DNA of 64,000 nt from Nonomuraea turcica. GTDB taxonomy: Bacteria > Actinomycetota > Actinomycetes > Streptosporangiales > Streptosporangiaceae. The stretch lies in the NCBI RefSeq assembly GCF_030718205.1, contig NZ_JAUZQF010000026.1, forward strand, positions 100,948-164,947. Direction: 5' to 3'. Made by a program: the position numbers and the translations under genes. Of the stretch, positions 50,018-58,571 are shown piece after piece. The notes under the pieces were generated by a model that did no database searches, was not told the origin of the DNA, and was given only the letters and a program-made list of their open reading frames with translations. The stretch's first letter is position 1, and the number at the start of each line of letters is the position of its first letter.

Positions 50018-50677
50018 GTGACCAGGTTTCCCGATATCTTGCATCGCGCTCTCTTCAGATCCTTCTCCCTGCTCGGCGCCCGATCCCAGGGAGCCGTCCT
50101 CCGTCGTTACTTCGACTGGTGGCACCGCCGGCCCGACCCGTGGCGCCTGTCCACGGACGCGTACGAACAGCACAAATACCAGACCACGCTCGGGCAGCTG
50201 CCCGACCCCGCTTATCGTCGGGTCCTGGAGGCCGGCTGCAGCGAGGGCGTCTTCACCGAGCTCCTCGCAGCCACGTACCCGGATGCGGAGATCACCGGCG
50301 TCGACATCTCGGAGAAGGCACTCGAACGCGCGCGCCTGCGTAACGAGAAGTTCGCCGGCCGCGTACGTTTCCTGCACGCCGACATCCTCGAGCACGACCT
50401 GCGTCCCGGCTTCGACCTGGTGATCTGCGCGGAGACCCTCTATTACGTCGGCGGCGGCGACCGGTTACGGCACGCCTCGCACCGCCTGACCTCGCTGCTG
50501 GCGGCCGGCGGGCTGCTCGTCCTCGTGCACCCGTGGCCGGAGGCCACGCGGCTGCACCGGTTCGCCGACGCCGCCCCCGGCCTCTCCAAGATCACCGAAC
50601 GTGTCGAGCGCAACGTCCAACGCCCCTTCTCGGTGTCGCTCTACCGGGCGGCGGACGAGTCCCGCGCCGTCTCCTGA
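50018..50677 (+). CDS. NodS/class I SAM-dependent methyltransferase
   Basis: 219 aa. SAM-binding motif I VLEAGCSEGVFTELLAA, acidic loop ITGVDISEKALERAR, motif FLHADILEHD and post-motif FDLVICAETLYYVGG. Similar to NodS-type small methyltransferases. Start GTG 50018 has AAGGAG five bases upstream, better than GTG 49994. The N-terminus FPDILHRALFRSFSLLGARSQGAVLRRYFDWWHRRPDPW resembles that of glycan- or lipid-associated methyltransferases in actinomycetes. Substrate unknown. Not clearly in an operon; gaps are 105 bases before and 154 after. Confidence 0.88.
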   Translation: MTRFPDILHRALFRSFSLLGARSQGAVLRRYFDWWHRRPDPWRLSTDAYEQHKYQTTLGQLPDPAYRRVLEAGCSEGVFTELLAATYPDAEITGVDISEKALERARLRNEKFAGRVRFLHADILEHDLRPGFDLVICAETLYYVGGGDRLRHASHRLTSLLAAGGLLVLVHPWPEATRLHRFADAAPGLSKITERVERNVQRPFSVSLYRAADESRAVS

Positions 50678-50831
50678 CTACGGATTTCCTCGGATTTCCG
50701 GCCGTGGCGCCCGCGTGCTGCCAGCGGCGATAAGGCCGGGATCAGCAACCGCCGGTCGCCGGGATCTTGGGCTTAAGCAGCACTTACTCGCCATTGATCA
50801 CCCTTGTGTCATCGGGACCCAAGGAGATGAC

Positions 50832-51944
50832 ATGGACACGAACGAGCCGCGGCGGCAGGGGTTCCTGCTGACCCGCAAGGCGATCGCGGGGATCGCGCTG
50901 GCGGCCGCGACCGCCCTGGGGATGTCGGCGCTCGGCGGGGGCGCGGTGGGCGCGTATGTCGCCGGCGCCGCCCGCCCGGCCCCAACCGCCGGTACGACCA
51001 CGGCGACCCCGGTGTTCCGCACGGTCGCCGACCAGCTCACGGTGGCGCAGGTGGCGGAGAAGGTGCAGCCGTCGGTCGTGATGATCCAGGGGCAGACGGC
51101 CGAGGGCTCCGGCGTGGTGCTGTCGGAGGACGGCCTGATCCTCACCAACAACCACGTCGTGTCCGGCCAGAACTCCCTGACCGTGAAGTTCAACGACGGC
51201 AACACGGCCAAGGCGAGCGTGGTGGGCGCCGACCCGGCGACCGACCTCGCCGTCATCCGCGCCGAGGGCGTGAAGGGGCTGGCCAAGGCCACGCTCGGGG
51301 ACAGCGACCAGGTCAAGGTGGGCGACGAGGTGCTGGCCCTGGGGAGCCCGCTCGGCCTGGACGGGTCGGTGACGTCGGGCATCGTCAGCGCGCTGGACCG
51401 TACGGTGACCGTCGGAGGCAGTCCCAACGACCAGCAGCTCCCGCCCGGCTGGAGCCGGCAGGGCGCGGAGAGCGAAACCACCACGCTCGGCGGCATGATC
51501 CAGACCGACGCGGCCATCAACCCCGGCAATTCCGGCGGCGCCCTCGTGAACGCGGCCGGCGAGCTCATCGGCATCAACAGTGCGGTGTCCGCCGAGGGTG
51601 TCAACCTTGGTTTCGCGATCCCCGTGAACACCGCCAAGCTCGTGTCCGAGCAGCTCATCAGCAAGGGGAAGGTGAGCCACGCGTTCCTCGGCGTGAGCGT
51701 CACCGACTCCGCCGGCCAGGCGACCGGCGCGCTGATCAGTCAGGTGACCGAGGGTAGCCCGGCCGACACGGCGGGTCTGAAGCAGGGCGACCTCATCACC
51801 AAGATCGGCGAAACCGAGGTCGAGGGCGGCGACACGGTCGTCGGCCAGGTCCGCGGGTTCACGGTGGGCCAGCAGGTGGCCGTCACCTATGTGCGCAACG
51901 GCGCGACGCGGACCGTGACCGTCACCATGGAAGAGCAGAAGTGA
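50832..51944 (+). CDS. HtrA-type serine protease (S1C, trypsin-PDZ), membrane-anchored
   Basis: 370 aa. Cytoplasmic N-terminus, one membrane helix (about 16-40), trypsin-like protease domain with His108 (LTNNHVV), Asp138 (ATDLAVIR) and Ser234 (GNSGGAL), then one PDZ domain (about 285-368, LGVSVTDSAGQ, GSPADTAGLKQGDLITKIGETEVEG). Length and order are those of actinomycete HtrA/DegP-like proteins that clear misfolded envelope proteins. ATG 50832 follows AAGGAG; a longer upstream frame from 50601 overlaps the methyltransferase gene and is rejected. Convergent with the 2-MIB operon (stops three bases apart). Confidence 0.93.
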   Translation: MDTNEPRRQGFLLTRKAIAGIALAAATALGMSALGGGAVGAYVAGAARPAPTAGTTTATPVFRTVADQLTVAQVAEKVQPSVVMIQGQTAEGSGVVLSEDGLILTNNHVVSGQNSLTVKFNDGNTAKASVVGADPATDLAVIRAEGVKGLAKATLGDSDQVKVGDEVLALGSPLGLDGSVTSGIVSALDRTVTVGGSPNDQQLPPGWSRQGAESETTTLGGMIQTDAAINPGNSGGALVNAAGELIGINSAVSAEGVNLGFAIPVNTAKLVSEQLISKGKVSHAFLGVSVTDSAGQATGALISQVTEGSPADTAGLKQGDLITKIGETEVEGGDTVVGQVRGFTVGQQVAVTYVRNGATRTVTVTMEEQK

Positions 51945-51947
51945 CCG

Positions 51948-52793
51948 TCAGACGCGGTCGGCGGCGATGAGCAGATATTGGAAGCTCCCGTTCTTGTACG
52001 CGTCGAGGAAGGACTGCTCGATACCGGTCGCCAGATGGGTTTTCGCACGCAGCTCCCAATAGGGAATGGTGGCGGCGGTCAGATCCAGAACGCTGATGGG
52101 AATGAGGCGGTTGGCCACCATTTCCCGGAAGTAGGTGCTGCGGGAGTGGATGTCGCAGATGTAATGGGCGTTGATCTGGCTGATGGCCCGGGACGGCAGG
52201 CCATAGGCGTCGTTGTAGCACCCGGTGATGCAGACGTAGCGGCCGCCACGGCGCAGGAGCCGGGCGTGCTCGGCGAACAGCAGGGCGAGCTCGACGTACA
52301 TCGTGCTCTCGTTGTTCCAGATCGCCTGGAAGGAGCCGGTCTCGAAGCGGGTGTCGAGCATGTTGCGGAAGTGGAAGCGGACCTTGTCCCCCACGCCGCG
52401 CCGCCTGGCCTGCTCGTTGGCGAAGGCCACCTGCGACTCGGAGATGGAGACGCCGTCCACGTGACAGCCGTAGCGCAGGTTGGCGAGGAGACTGGAGCCG
52501 CCGCGGCCGGAGCCGGCGTCCATGACCCGGTCCTCGGAACGCAGCGGGCCGAGCCGGGCGATCAGGGTCTCGGCCTGCACCGTCTCGAGCCGGTGCAATT
52601 CGGCGACGACGCGTTTCTCCCTGGTCTCCGCGGGGCCTTCCAGGACCGACCAGTCCACGTCTCCGATGCCGTAATGGTGGTGATAGAGGCCGTCCACCTC
52701 ACCCAGCCGCAAATTGACCGGGTTCCTTTCCTCGTTCCAATAGTCCGCGACGGCATGCTGGTAGAGGCTGTCGAGCACGGGGTTGGCGGTCAC
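51948..52793 (-). CDS. Geranyl diphosphate 2-C-methyltransferase
   Basis: 281 aa SAM-dependent enzyme that adds a methyl to C2 of geranyl diphosphate, giving the precursor of 2-methylisoborneol. SAM motif DAGSGRGGSSLLANLRYGCHVDGVSISESQVAFANEQA, N-terminus ADYWNEERNPVNLRLGEVDGLYHHHYGIGDVDW and the C-terminal AKTHLATGIEQSFLDAYKNGSFQYLLIAADRV match GPP methyltransferases. Start GTG 52793 follows AAAGGAG. It is the third gene after the encapsulin and 2-MIB synthase, in the order known for 2-MIB operons, and the two enzymes act in sequence. Confidence 0.95.
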   Translation of the reverse strand: MTANPVLDSLYQHAVADYWNEERNPVNLRLGEVDGLYHHHYGIGDVDWSVLEGPAETREKRVVAELHRLETVQAETLIARLGPLRSEDRVMDAGSGRGGSSLLANLRYGCHVDGVSISESQVAFANEQARRRGVGDKVRFHFRNMLDTRFETGSFQAIWNNESTMYVELALLFAEHARLLRRGGRYVCITGCYNDAYGLPSRAISQINAHYICDIHSRSTYFREMVANRLIPISVLDLTAATIPYWELRAKTHLATGIEQSFLDAYKNGSFQYLLIAADRV

Positions 52794-52815
52794 CGGGAGC
52801 TCCTTTCGAGCGGTG

Positions 52816-53970
52816 TCATGACTGGTAGCGGCTGGTGCTGCCGTGCCATTCGAGGCATCCGGCCATCCACGCCTGCGCGCCGCGCAGGAAGCGCTTCAGC
52901 TCGGGGCAGGGCACGGCCGCCAGCCTGCGCTGGCCGGCCTCGAAGTCCCTGACGAAGTCGTTGTGGAGCGAGACAGCGCGTTCGGTCGCCTCGCGGATTG
53001 AGCATTCGTCCTCGGCGGCGATGAGCAGGATCACGTTGGAGTCGGGGAGCTCGTCGGCCGCCTCCCTGGCGACCGAGTGCAGGTCGTTGACGATCACGCT
53101 GGCGGTGCCCGCCTGCATGAGCGCGGTGTGGAAGCGCCGGTCGGAGAAGAGGTCGGCGGGCAGCACGTAGCCGCCGACGATGTCGATGAGCGTCATCGAG
53201 GTGTAGAAGCTGTCGTGCTGGCGAGCCGCGAGGTAACGCCAGACCGGCGGCGGCGTCTTCAGGTAGCGCCAGGCGGCGTACGCGCACCAGCTCACGTACA
53301 TCTGGGACGTGATGCCGCACACCCGCATGACCTGCGAAGGGGTCGCGTGGCGGGAGACATGGCTGATGGCCGAGCGCAGCGCGACCAGGACGGGGTCGGC
53401 CTTGATCGCCTCCTCCAGCCGGCGGGTGTAGTCGCCTGCGGGCGGCGGCGGGTCCATGGCCGACATCACCAGCGCCAGCCGCGGCGGCAACTCCGTGGGC
53501 GTGGCGCCGAGGTCGGTTTCGTCGGCGTAGTAGTCGTCTGCCGCCCACCAGGCGGCGTTCATCTGCGCGGCGACCAGCAGCTCGTCGGGGTCGTCGCTGT
53601 CGGCGTGGGCGAGCATGGCCAGCCGTCCGAACCCGGTGTCGCGGAACTCCTCCATCCGCCCCTCGTGCAGGCCGATCCCCTCCGCCCACGCCGCCAGCCG
53701 CCGGTCGACCTCCGCGCCGAGGTCGTCGTCGACGCGAACGGTCTCGGGGCAGTAGAGCGGCGGGTACGTCCCGTCGCCCCATTGCCGCTCCCGATAGGCC
53801 AAGGGGGCGAGGTCGTAGCGGTGCCCGCCTCCGGGCAGGCCAGGTTCGTGCCCGTCCCCTTCCTCGAAGGCAGGCCCCGGATCCGCGGCCCGGAGGCTGA
53901 GCGTGGACGTGCCCAGGCCCGTGGGCAGAGCCGGGAGCCGCAGCGCCGGGGTCGTCTCGTTCGCGGACAT
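52816..53970 (-). CDS. 2-methylisoborneol synthase (terpene cyclase) with encapsulin cargo segment
   Basis: 384 aa class I terpene synthase cyclising 2-methyl-GPP to the earthy odorant 2-MIB. Metal-binding motifs: DDYYADE (145-151) and NDLHSVARE (295-303), the NSE-type triad. The disordered N-terminus (1-50) contains LPTGLGTSTL (15-24), which matches the conserved targeting segment known to load 2-MIB synthase into family 2B encapsulin shells. Start ATG 53970 follows GGAGGAG. Flanked upstream by the encapsulin (28 bases) and downstream by the GPP methyltransferase (22 bases), same direction: one operon. Length is usual for the enzyme. Confidence 0.95.
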   Translation of the reverse strand: MSANETTPALRLPALPTGLGTSTLSLRAADPGPAFEEGDGHEPGLPGGGHRYDLAPLAYRERQWGDGTYPPLYCPETVRVDDDLGAEVDRRLAAWAEGIGLHEGRMEEFRDTGFGRLAMLAHADSDDPDELLVAAQMNAAWWAADDYYADETDLGATPTELPPRLALVMSAMDPPPPAGDYTRRLEEAIKADPVLVALRSAISHVSRHATPSQVMRVCGITSQMYVSWCAYAAWRYLKTPPPVWRYLAARQHDSFYTSMTLIDIVGGYVLPADLFSDRRFHTALMQAGTASVIVNDLHSVAREAADELPDSNVILLIAAEDECSIREATERAVSLHNDFVRDFEAGQRRLAAVPCPELKRFLRGAQAWMAGCLEWHGSTSRYQS

Positions 53971-53998
53971 GACGCATCTCCTCCGGGGGTCGATGGGA

Positions 53999-55387
53999 TC
54001 AGGAGCGCGGGGCGGCGATGTCGACGTTCTCGAGGATGCCGATCGCGTCAGGGACCAGGATGGCCGCCGAGTAGTAGGCGCTGACCAGGTACGACATCAC
54101 GGCCTGCGGGTCGATGCCCATGAAGCGCACGTTGAGCCCGGGTTCGTACTCCTCGGGGATGCCGGTCTGGTAGAGGCCGACGACGCCCTGGTCGTCCTCG
54201 CCCGTCCGCATGGCCACGATCGAGGTGGTGTGCCGGCCGCTGATCGGGATCTTGCCGCACGGGAAGATCGGGATGCCTCGCCACGCGGGAATCTCGTGGC
54301 CGTTGACCTCGGTGCTGCCGGGGACCAGGCCGCGTCTGTTGCACTCGCGGAAGAACGCGGCGATCGCCTTGGGGTGGGCGAGCAGCAGGCGGGTCTTGCG
54401 GCGCATGCTGATCAGGTCGTCCAGGTCGTCGGGGGTCGGCGGCCCCGACCAGGTGGCGATGCGCTGGCCGTAGTCGGCGTTGTGGAGCAGCCCGAACTCG
54501 CGGTTGTTGAGCAGCTCCCACTCCTCGCGCTCGCGGATCTCGTGGATGGTCAGGCGCAGCTGCTCCTCCAGCTGGTTCATCGGCTCGTTGTAGAGGTCGG
54601 CCACGCGGGTGTGGACGCGCAGGATCGTCTGGGCGACGCTGAGGGGGTATTCGCGGGGATGGAGGTCGTAGTCGACGAACGTGCCGTTGATGACCGGCTC
54701 GCCCATGTGACCGGCGGCGATGTCGACCGCCGCCTCGCCGCGGCGGTTGACCGGCTTGCGCAGGACCGCCTGATAACGCTCGACCTGCGCACGCAGGGCG
54801 GGCGAGCTGCCGGTGATCCGCTGGAACTCCGCCAGCGGCGACACCAGGATCGTCCCCGCGGTGGCCGCCCTGACCGTATACGCCCAGCGCGGGTCCTCCT
54901 TGCCGACGGCCTCGTCACCGAACTGCTCGCCGTCGGCGATGACGCCGAGGGCGAGCGGGGCACCGTACGGGCCGGTGGCGAGCCGCTCGAGGCGAGCGTG
55001 GGCGATCACGTAGGTGCCGGTGATGGGGGCGCCGGCCTCGACGACGACCTCGCCGGCCTGGACCTCCCGTGGCGTGAACGTCGCGGCGATGGCCGACAGC
55101 ACGTCCGCGTCCGCGAAGCCGCGCAGCAGGGGCAGCTCCGCGAGCGTCTCCGGGATGATGCGCACGTCGTCCGCCCCGTGCTGCGCCACGCTCACCCGGC
55201 CCCGCCCGACCCGGTGCGTCAGCCTGCGGTTGACCCGATAGGTGCCGCCGCGCACGTCCACCCAGGGCAACATGCGCAGCAGCCACCGGGAGGTGATGGC
55301 CTGCATCTGGGGACGGGTCTTGGTGGTGGTGGCCAGGTTGCGTGCGGCCCGGACGTCCAGGCTCGACCGCGCATCCGTGGAAGGCAT
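53999..55387 (-). CDS. Family 2B encapsulin shell protein with cyclic-nucleotide-binding-like domain
   Basis: 462 aa. Elements of the HK97-like shell fold flank an inserted cNMP-binding-like domain: N-arm and E-loop-like region about 20-80 (MQAITSRWLLRMLPWVDVRGGTYRVNRR), insert about 85-200 (LPLLRGFADADVLSAIAATF, VEAGAPITGTYVIAH, GEQFGDEAV), P/A-domain part about 210-462 (YPLSVAQTILRVHTRVADLYNEP, EWELLNNREFGLLHNADYG, ISMRRKTRLLLAHPKAIAAFFRECNRRG, GVVGLYQTGIPEEYEPGLNVRF). This is the encapsulin 2B class, formerly called EshA/Crp-like. ATG 55387 follows GAGGG; a TTG at 55399 is in frame. First gene of the 2-MIB operon; it probably forms a nanocompartment holding the synthase. Confidence 0.93.
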   Translation of the reverse strand: MPSTDARSSLDVRAARNLATTTKTRPQMQAITSRWLLRMLPWVDVRGGTYRVNRRLTHRVGRGRVSVAQHGADDVRIIPETLAELPLLRGFADADVLSAIAATFTPREVQAGEVVVEAGAPITGTYVIAHARLERLATGPYGAPLALGVIADGEQFGDEAVGKEDPRWAYTVRAATAGTILVSPLAEFQRITGSSPALRAQVERYQAVLRKPVNRRGEAAVDIAAGHMGEPVINGTFVDYDLHPREYPLSVAQTILRVHTRVADLYNEPMNQLEEQLRLTIHEIREREEWELLNNREFGLLHNADYGQRIATWSGPPTPDDLDDLISMRRKTRLLLAHPKAIAAFFRECNRRGLVPGSTEVNGHEIPAWRGIPIFPCGKIPISGRHTTSIVAMRTGEDDQGVVGLYQTGIPEEYEPGLNVRFMGIDPQAVMSYLVSAYYSAAILVPDAIGILENVDIAAPRS

Positions 55388-55488
55388 GTTCCCTCGCAAT
55401 CACCGCTTGGGCCTGTCTCACTACCGAACGTATTCATGCGAGTACGATCCGTAGAGTTACCTGATGGCGAGGGAATGCTTACGGCGGG

Positions 55489-56421
55489 CTAACCGCCGGC
55501 GACGTCGCGGATCGCGGCGATGACCAGCTCAGGCTGGAAGGCCTGCACGTAGTGCTCGGCGGTGGTGGCGACCACCAGGCGGCCGCGGCCGGACAGCGTG
55601 GCCAGGCGGCGGGCCCGGTCGACCGCGGTGGCAGGCTGCCCCGCGGGGATGATGACCACGACCGGTCGATCCCCCCATGCCCCCGGCCGTACCGTCGCGC
55701 TGACCTGCGCGGCGCTTTCCAGGCTGGACCAGGCCTCGGCCCGCGCGGCATCCATGCTCCCGCCCCCGTAGACCACGGGAGCATGGGCCCGCGCCACGGC
55801 GGTGGCCTCGGCCGGCACCAGGGCGTCGCCGGCCAGCCGCAGCAGGCCGGCGCGCGCCAGCAGGCCGAAGCCGGTGAACTGGGTCGCGATCAGCGGACGG
55901 GACACCGCCAGCGCGTCGTCGGCGGTCTCGTCGGTGACGTCGATCAACACCAGGGCGGCGGTCAGGTCCGGCCAGCGGTCGGCGAAGATCCGCACGATGG
56001 TGCCGCCGTAGGAGTGGGCGGCCAGCACGTACGGGCCGCGTTCCCCGGCCGCGGCGAGCAGGGCGTGCAGTTCCGCTGCGGCCTGCGAGGCCGTACGCGG
56101 CCCCGGGCCGTCCTCGCTCCAGGCATAGCCGGCCCGGTCGTAAGAGCACACGCGGGAGCCGCCGGAGAGCCGGCGCTGGATGTCGTCCCAGCTCGCGCTC
56201 GACTCGGCGAGCCCGGCTTCCAGCACGATCGTGGGCGTGCCGGCTCCCGTACAGGTGATGTGCAGACGGTGCTCCCCCACGCGGACAAGCCTGCCCGGCG
56301 CGGGATGCCGGGTGCCGTCCCCCTGGCGGGCGAGGCTCTCGTAGCCGAACCCCGCGACCACCGTCAGCGCGACCAAGGCCGCGAACCACAGGACGACCCT
56401 GCGCAACCACCGTGTTCTCAC
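55489..56421 (-). CDS. Alpha/beta hydrolase with N-terminal membrane anchor
   Basis: 310 aa. One N-terminal helix (RVVLWFAALVALTVVAGFGYE) anchors or exports the protein. Hydrolase core: nucleophile Ser in VLAAHSYGGTIVRIF (G-x-S-x-G variant HSYGG), oxyanion region VRVGEHRLHITCTGAGTPTIVLEAGLAESSASWDDI, catalytic Asp likely in LVLIDVTDET or later, His in ATTAEHYVQAF near the end. Ordinary size for the family. Substrate unknown. Same direction as the encapsulin operon, 101 bases before it, but no ribosome-site overlap suggests a separate transcript. Confidence 0.88.
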   Translation of the reverse strand: MRTRWLRRVVLWFAALVALTVVAGFGYESLARQGDGTRHPAPGRLVRVGEHRLHITCTGAGTPTIVLEAGLAESSASWDDIQRRLSGGSRVCSYDRAGYAWSEDGPGPRTASQAAAELHALLAAAGERGPYVLAAHSYGGTIVRIFADRWPDLTAALVLIDVTDETADDALAVSRPLIATQFTGFGLLARAGLLRLAGDALVPAEATAVARAHAPVVYGGGSMDAARAEAWSSLESAAQVSATVRPGAWGDRPVVVIIPAGQPATAVDRARRLATLSGRGRLVVATTAEHYVQAFQPELVIAAIRDVAGG

Positions 56422-56546
56422 TCCACGAATCTAGGAGCGCGATCGCCGCGTTTCCTCGTCCCGGCGAGCGAACCCCGTCTGGGACCAGGACCCCAGGCCA
56501 CATCCACCACAAGGAGGAGCCGCGCCGGGGGTAGGGCCTGCCGGTG

Positions 56547-56816
56547 TCAGGCGCCCAGATCCCGGACCACGTTGTCCAGCCGATCTGCCAGGTCCTCGAG
56601 GACCCGGTCGGTGAGGCCACTGTCCGGGAGGTGGGCCAGGACCTCGTCACGGCGGGCGATGACCAGCCTCTTGTGCGCGTCGTCCACCTCGGCGGCCGGC
56701 ATGACCAGGCAATCGCCGCGCACGTAGACCAGCGTGGCGTCGGTGTCCCTCGACTCCAGCAGCCGCCGGACGCACTCACGGTCGATGAGCCGCGTCAGTT
56801 CAGGATGGTGCTTCAT
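56547..56816 (-). CDS. Hypothetical protein, helical, 89 aa
   Basis: 89 aa: MKHHPELTRLIDRECVRRLLESRDTDATLVYV, a hydrophobic strand, then a helical C-terminus AHLPDSGLTDRVLEDLADRLDNVVRDLGA. No membrane segment and no recognised motif. ATG 56816. Next on the strand after the membrane protein 56856-57209 with a 39-base gap, so probably the end of the small-gene operon 57769-56547. Confidence 0.6.
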   Translation of the reverse strand: MKHHPELTRLIDRECVRRLLESRDTDATLVYVRGDCLVMPAAEVDDAHKRLVIARRDEVLAHLPDSGLTDRVLEDLADRLDNVVRDLGA

Positions 56817-56855
56817 GCCGTTCTCCTCACCCAGGCGACAGGCCTGAAACCCGGC

Positions 56856-57209
56856 TCATCCGAACGTCGGGGGCCCGCCGTCGTCACGGGCCCGCCGCAC
56901 GCCGAACACGACCAAGTACGCGGCCGCGCCCAGCGCCACGACGGCCGGCGGGATCGCCAGCGCCGCCTGCCCGGCCAGCAGTGCCCACATGGCCAGCACC
57001 ACCCCGGCGAGCAGGGCGAGGGCGGCCGCCAGCAGGCGCATACCGAGGACGTTCGAGGGCGGCGGCGACTTCGGCCAACTGGCCCGGCCGGCGCCGGCCA
57101 CACCCGGCACGCCAGTGTCGCTCACCTTCCCCGGGCCACGGGGCGGCGGCTCGCGCAGCACCGGAGCGAAGAACTCGTCGTCCGGGTCGTCGTGTGATTT
57201 CTTCTTCAT
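56856..57209 (-). CDS. Small two-helix membrane protein
   Basis: 117 aa. Acidic/basic N-terminus (MKKKSHDDPDDEFFAPVLREPPP), then two helices: MRLLAAALALLAGVVLAMWALLAG and IPPAVVALGAAAYLVVFGVRRA. No motif. ATG 57209 is five bases beyond the stop of the previous gene (57215), so translation is coupled. An in-frame extension further upstream overlaps the previous gene and is rejected. Confidence 0.72.
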   Translation of the reverse strand: MKKKSHDDPDDEFFAPVLREPPPRGPGKVSDTGVPGVAGAGRASWPKSPPPSNVLGMRLLAAALALLAGVVLAMWALLAGQAALAIPPAVVALGAAAYLVVFGVRRARDDGGPPTFG

Positions 57210-57214
57210 CGGGA

Positions 57215-57769
57215 TCAGTCCAGTTCGCGCAGGAAAGGCGTGACGACGTCGTTCAGCTCCGCCACGAGCGCTTCCAGCGAGGCCTGGGCGTCGTCCAGGT
57301 TCGGCAGCCCGTCGGCCCGCGCCCGGGTGGGCGTCGGCAGCCGGTCGGCCGCCAGCGGCACCCGCAGCTCCAGAGTGGTCAGCGCGGTCGGCCGCTCGTA
57401 CGGCGGCGCCACGTACGCCGGGTCGTCCCCGTTCTGCCGGTGCCAGGTGGACCAGCCGTCGGGCAGCGGGAATGGAGCCGGGACCGCGAGCTCGACCACG
57501 GCCAGCGGGCCGCGCGTCTCCTCCGCACGGTGGCAGGTCGCGTCGAGCACGCGGGGGTGACAGCGCACGTAGGCCGATTCGGCCATCGGGCGCGTAGCGA
57601 CCTCCCACGCGCCCAGCGCGAAGTGCAGCGGGTCCAGCGTGATCCCGCCCGACCCCGGCTCGCCTTCCGCGGCCGTGAAGACGTGCCGCCACTTGCGCAG
57701 CTGCTCCCCGTAGCGCTCCTGGGTGCCCTCGTGCGCGGCGTCGATCCAGAACGCCTGGGTCCCGGCCAT
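57215..57769 (-). CDS. Hypothetical protein, 184 aa
   Basis: Soluble 184 aa protein: TQAFWIDAAHEGTQERYGEQLRKWRHVFTAAEGEPG, LHFALGAWEVATRP, TALTTLELRVPLAADRL, and a C-terminal helical LPNLDDAQASLEALVAELNDVVTPFLREL that ends in a helix. I recognise no family. ATG 57769 begins MAGTQAFWIDAAHEG. First of three small same-strand genes (57769 to 56547). Confidence 0.65.
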   Translation of the reverse strand: MAGTQAFWIDAAHEGTQERYGEQLRKWRHVFTAAEGEPGSGGITLDPLHFALGAWEVATRPMAESAYVRCHPRVLDATCHRAEETRGPLAVVELAVPAPFPLPDGWSTWHRQNGDDPAYVAPPYERPTALTTLELRVPLAADRLPTPTRARADGLPNLDDAQASLEALVAELNDVVTPFLRELD

Positions 57770-57792
57770 GCGCCTCCCCCGTGCTCGCTCGG

Positions 57793-58257
57793 TCAGCCCT
57801 TGATCTGGATGCGACGGGAGCGGCCCCGCTCGGTCTTGGGCACCCGCAGCGTCAGCACGCCGTCGTGCAGCTCACCGTCGATCTTCTCCGGGTCGGCGTC
57901 GGTCGGCAGGATCGTGCGGTAGACGAACTTCCCGGTACGCCGCCGGAGCATATTCCCCTTGTCCTTCTCCTCCTCGTTGATCTCCCCCGAGATGCACAGC
58001 TCGTTGCCGTTGACCTCGACGTTGACGTCCTCGCGCTTGAGTCCGGGCAGCTCGGTGCGCACGACGTACGCCTCCGGCGTCTCCTCGGTCTCGGCGAGCG
58101 GCCGCCAGCCGGTGATATCGGTCTCGGCACTCTGCTCGAACAGCCGCCCCATCTGATCCCACAACTGCTGGAACTCCGTGAAGGGATCCCACGACCGGGC
58201 CGGCCAGGCACCGCCCAACGGAACGGGTGCCCGATTTCGCCTCATGGGCAGACCCAT
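57793..58257 (-). CDS. Hsp20/alpha-crystallin small heat-shock protein
   Basis: ATP-independent chaperone, 154 aa. Alpha-crystallin domain about 55-145: YVVRTELPGLKREDVNVEVNGNELCISGEINEE, YRTILPTDADPEKIDGELHDGVLTLRVPKTE, ending RRIQIKG. The N-terminal arm has WDPFTEFQQLWDQMGRLFEQ, the usual oligomerisation segment. ATG 58257 with GGAGG eight bases upstream; two in-frame GTG lie further up. No HAIR or CIRCE element seen in the 314 bases upstream. Divergent from the lipase-like gene at 58572; this 58258-58571 region holds nothing else except a long hairpin next to that gene. Confidence 0.94.
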   Translation of the reverse strand: MGLPMRRNRAPVPLGGAWPARSWDPFTEFQQLWDQMGRLFEQSAETDITGWRPLAETEETPEAYVVRTELPGLKREDVNVEVNGNELCISGEINEEEKDKGNMLRRRTGKFVYRTILPTDADPEKIDGELHDGVLTLRVPKTERGRSRRIQIKG

Positions 58258-58505
58258 CACTCTCACCTCCGTGACCCCAGGAACTGATCGTCCCTGCTTG
58301 CTTCATTCATTGCGCCTCTACCCCCGCGACTGCCCGCAAACGACGTGACGCTGCGATTGCATGACGGACTGGCGAACGACGCCCCAACGCTGACATACCC
58401 GGCGGCGACCTCCTTACGACCCATGTCAGGACTCGATCAACACCTCTCGTACCGCGCGGCAATTCCGTGCGGCCGGGTGACGCGCCGGGGCCCCGGCCGC
58501 CGCCA

Positions 58506-58564
58506 CCCCTCCCACCTGCTCGATTACTGTGAGTGATCACACGTCATTGAGCAGGTGGGAGGGG
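58506..58564 (+). promoter_or_regulatory. 16-bp perfect hairpin covering the lipase ribosome site
   Basis: Arms 58506-58521 and 58549-58564 pair perfectly; the second contains GGGAGGGG, the ribosome site of the hydrolase start at 58572. The 27-base loop includes TGTGA-gtga-TCACA (58529-58542), a Crp-like dyad with a four-base centre. GGTGG/CCACC (58554-58558 with 58567-58571) offers a competing stem. Confidence 0.7.
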
Positions 58565-58571
58565 ATCCACC

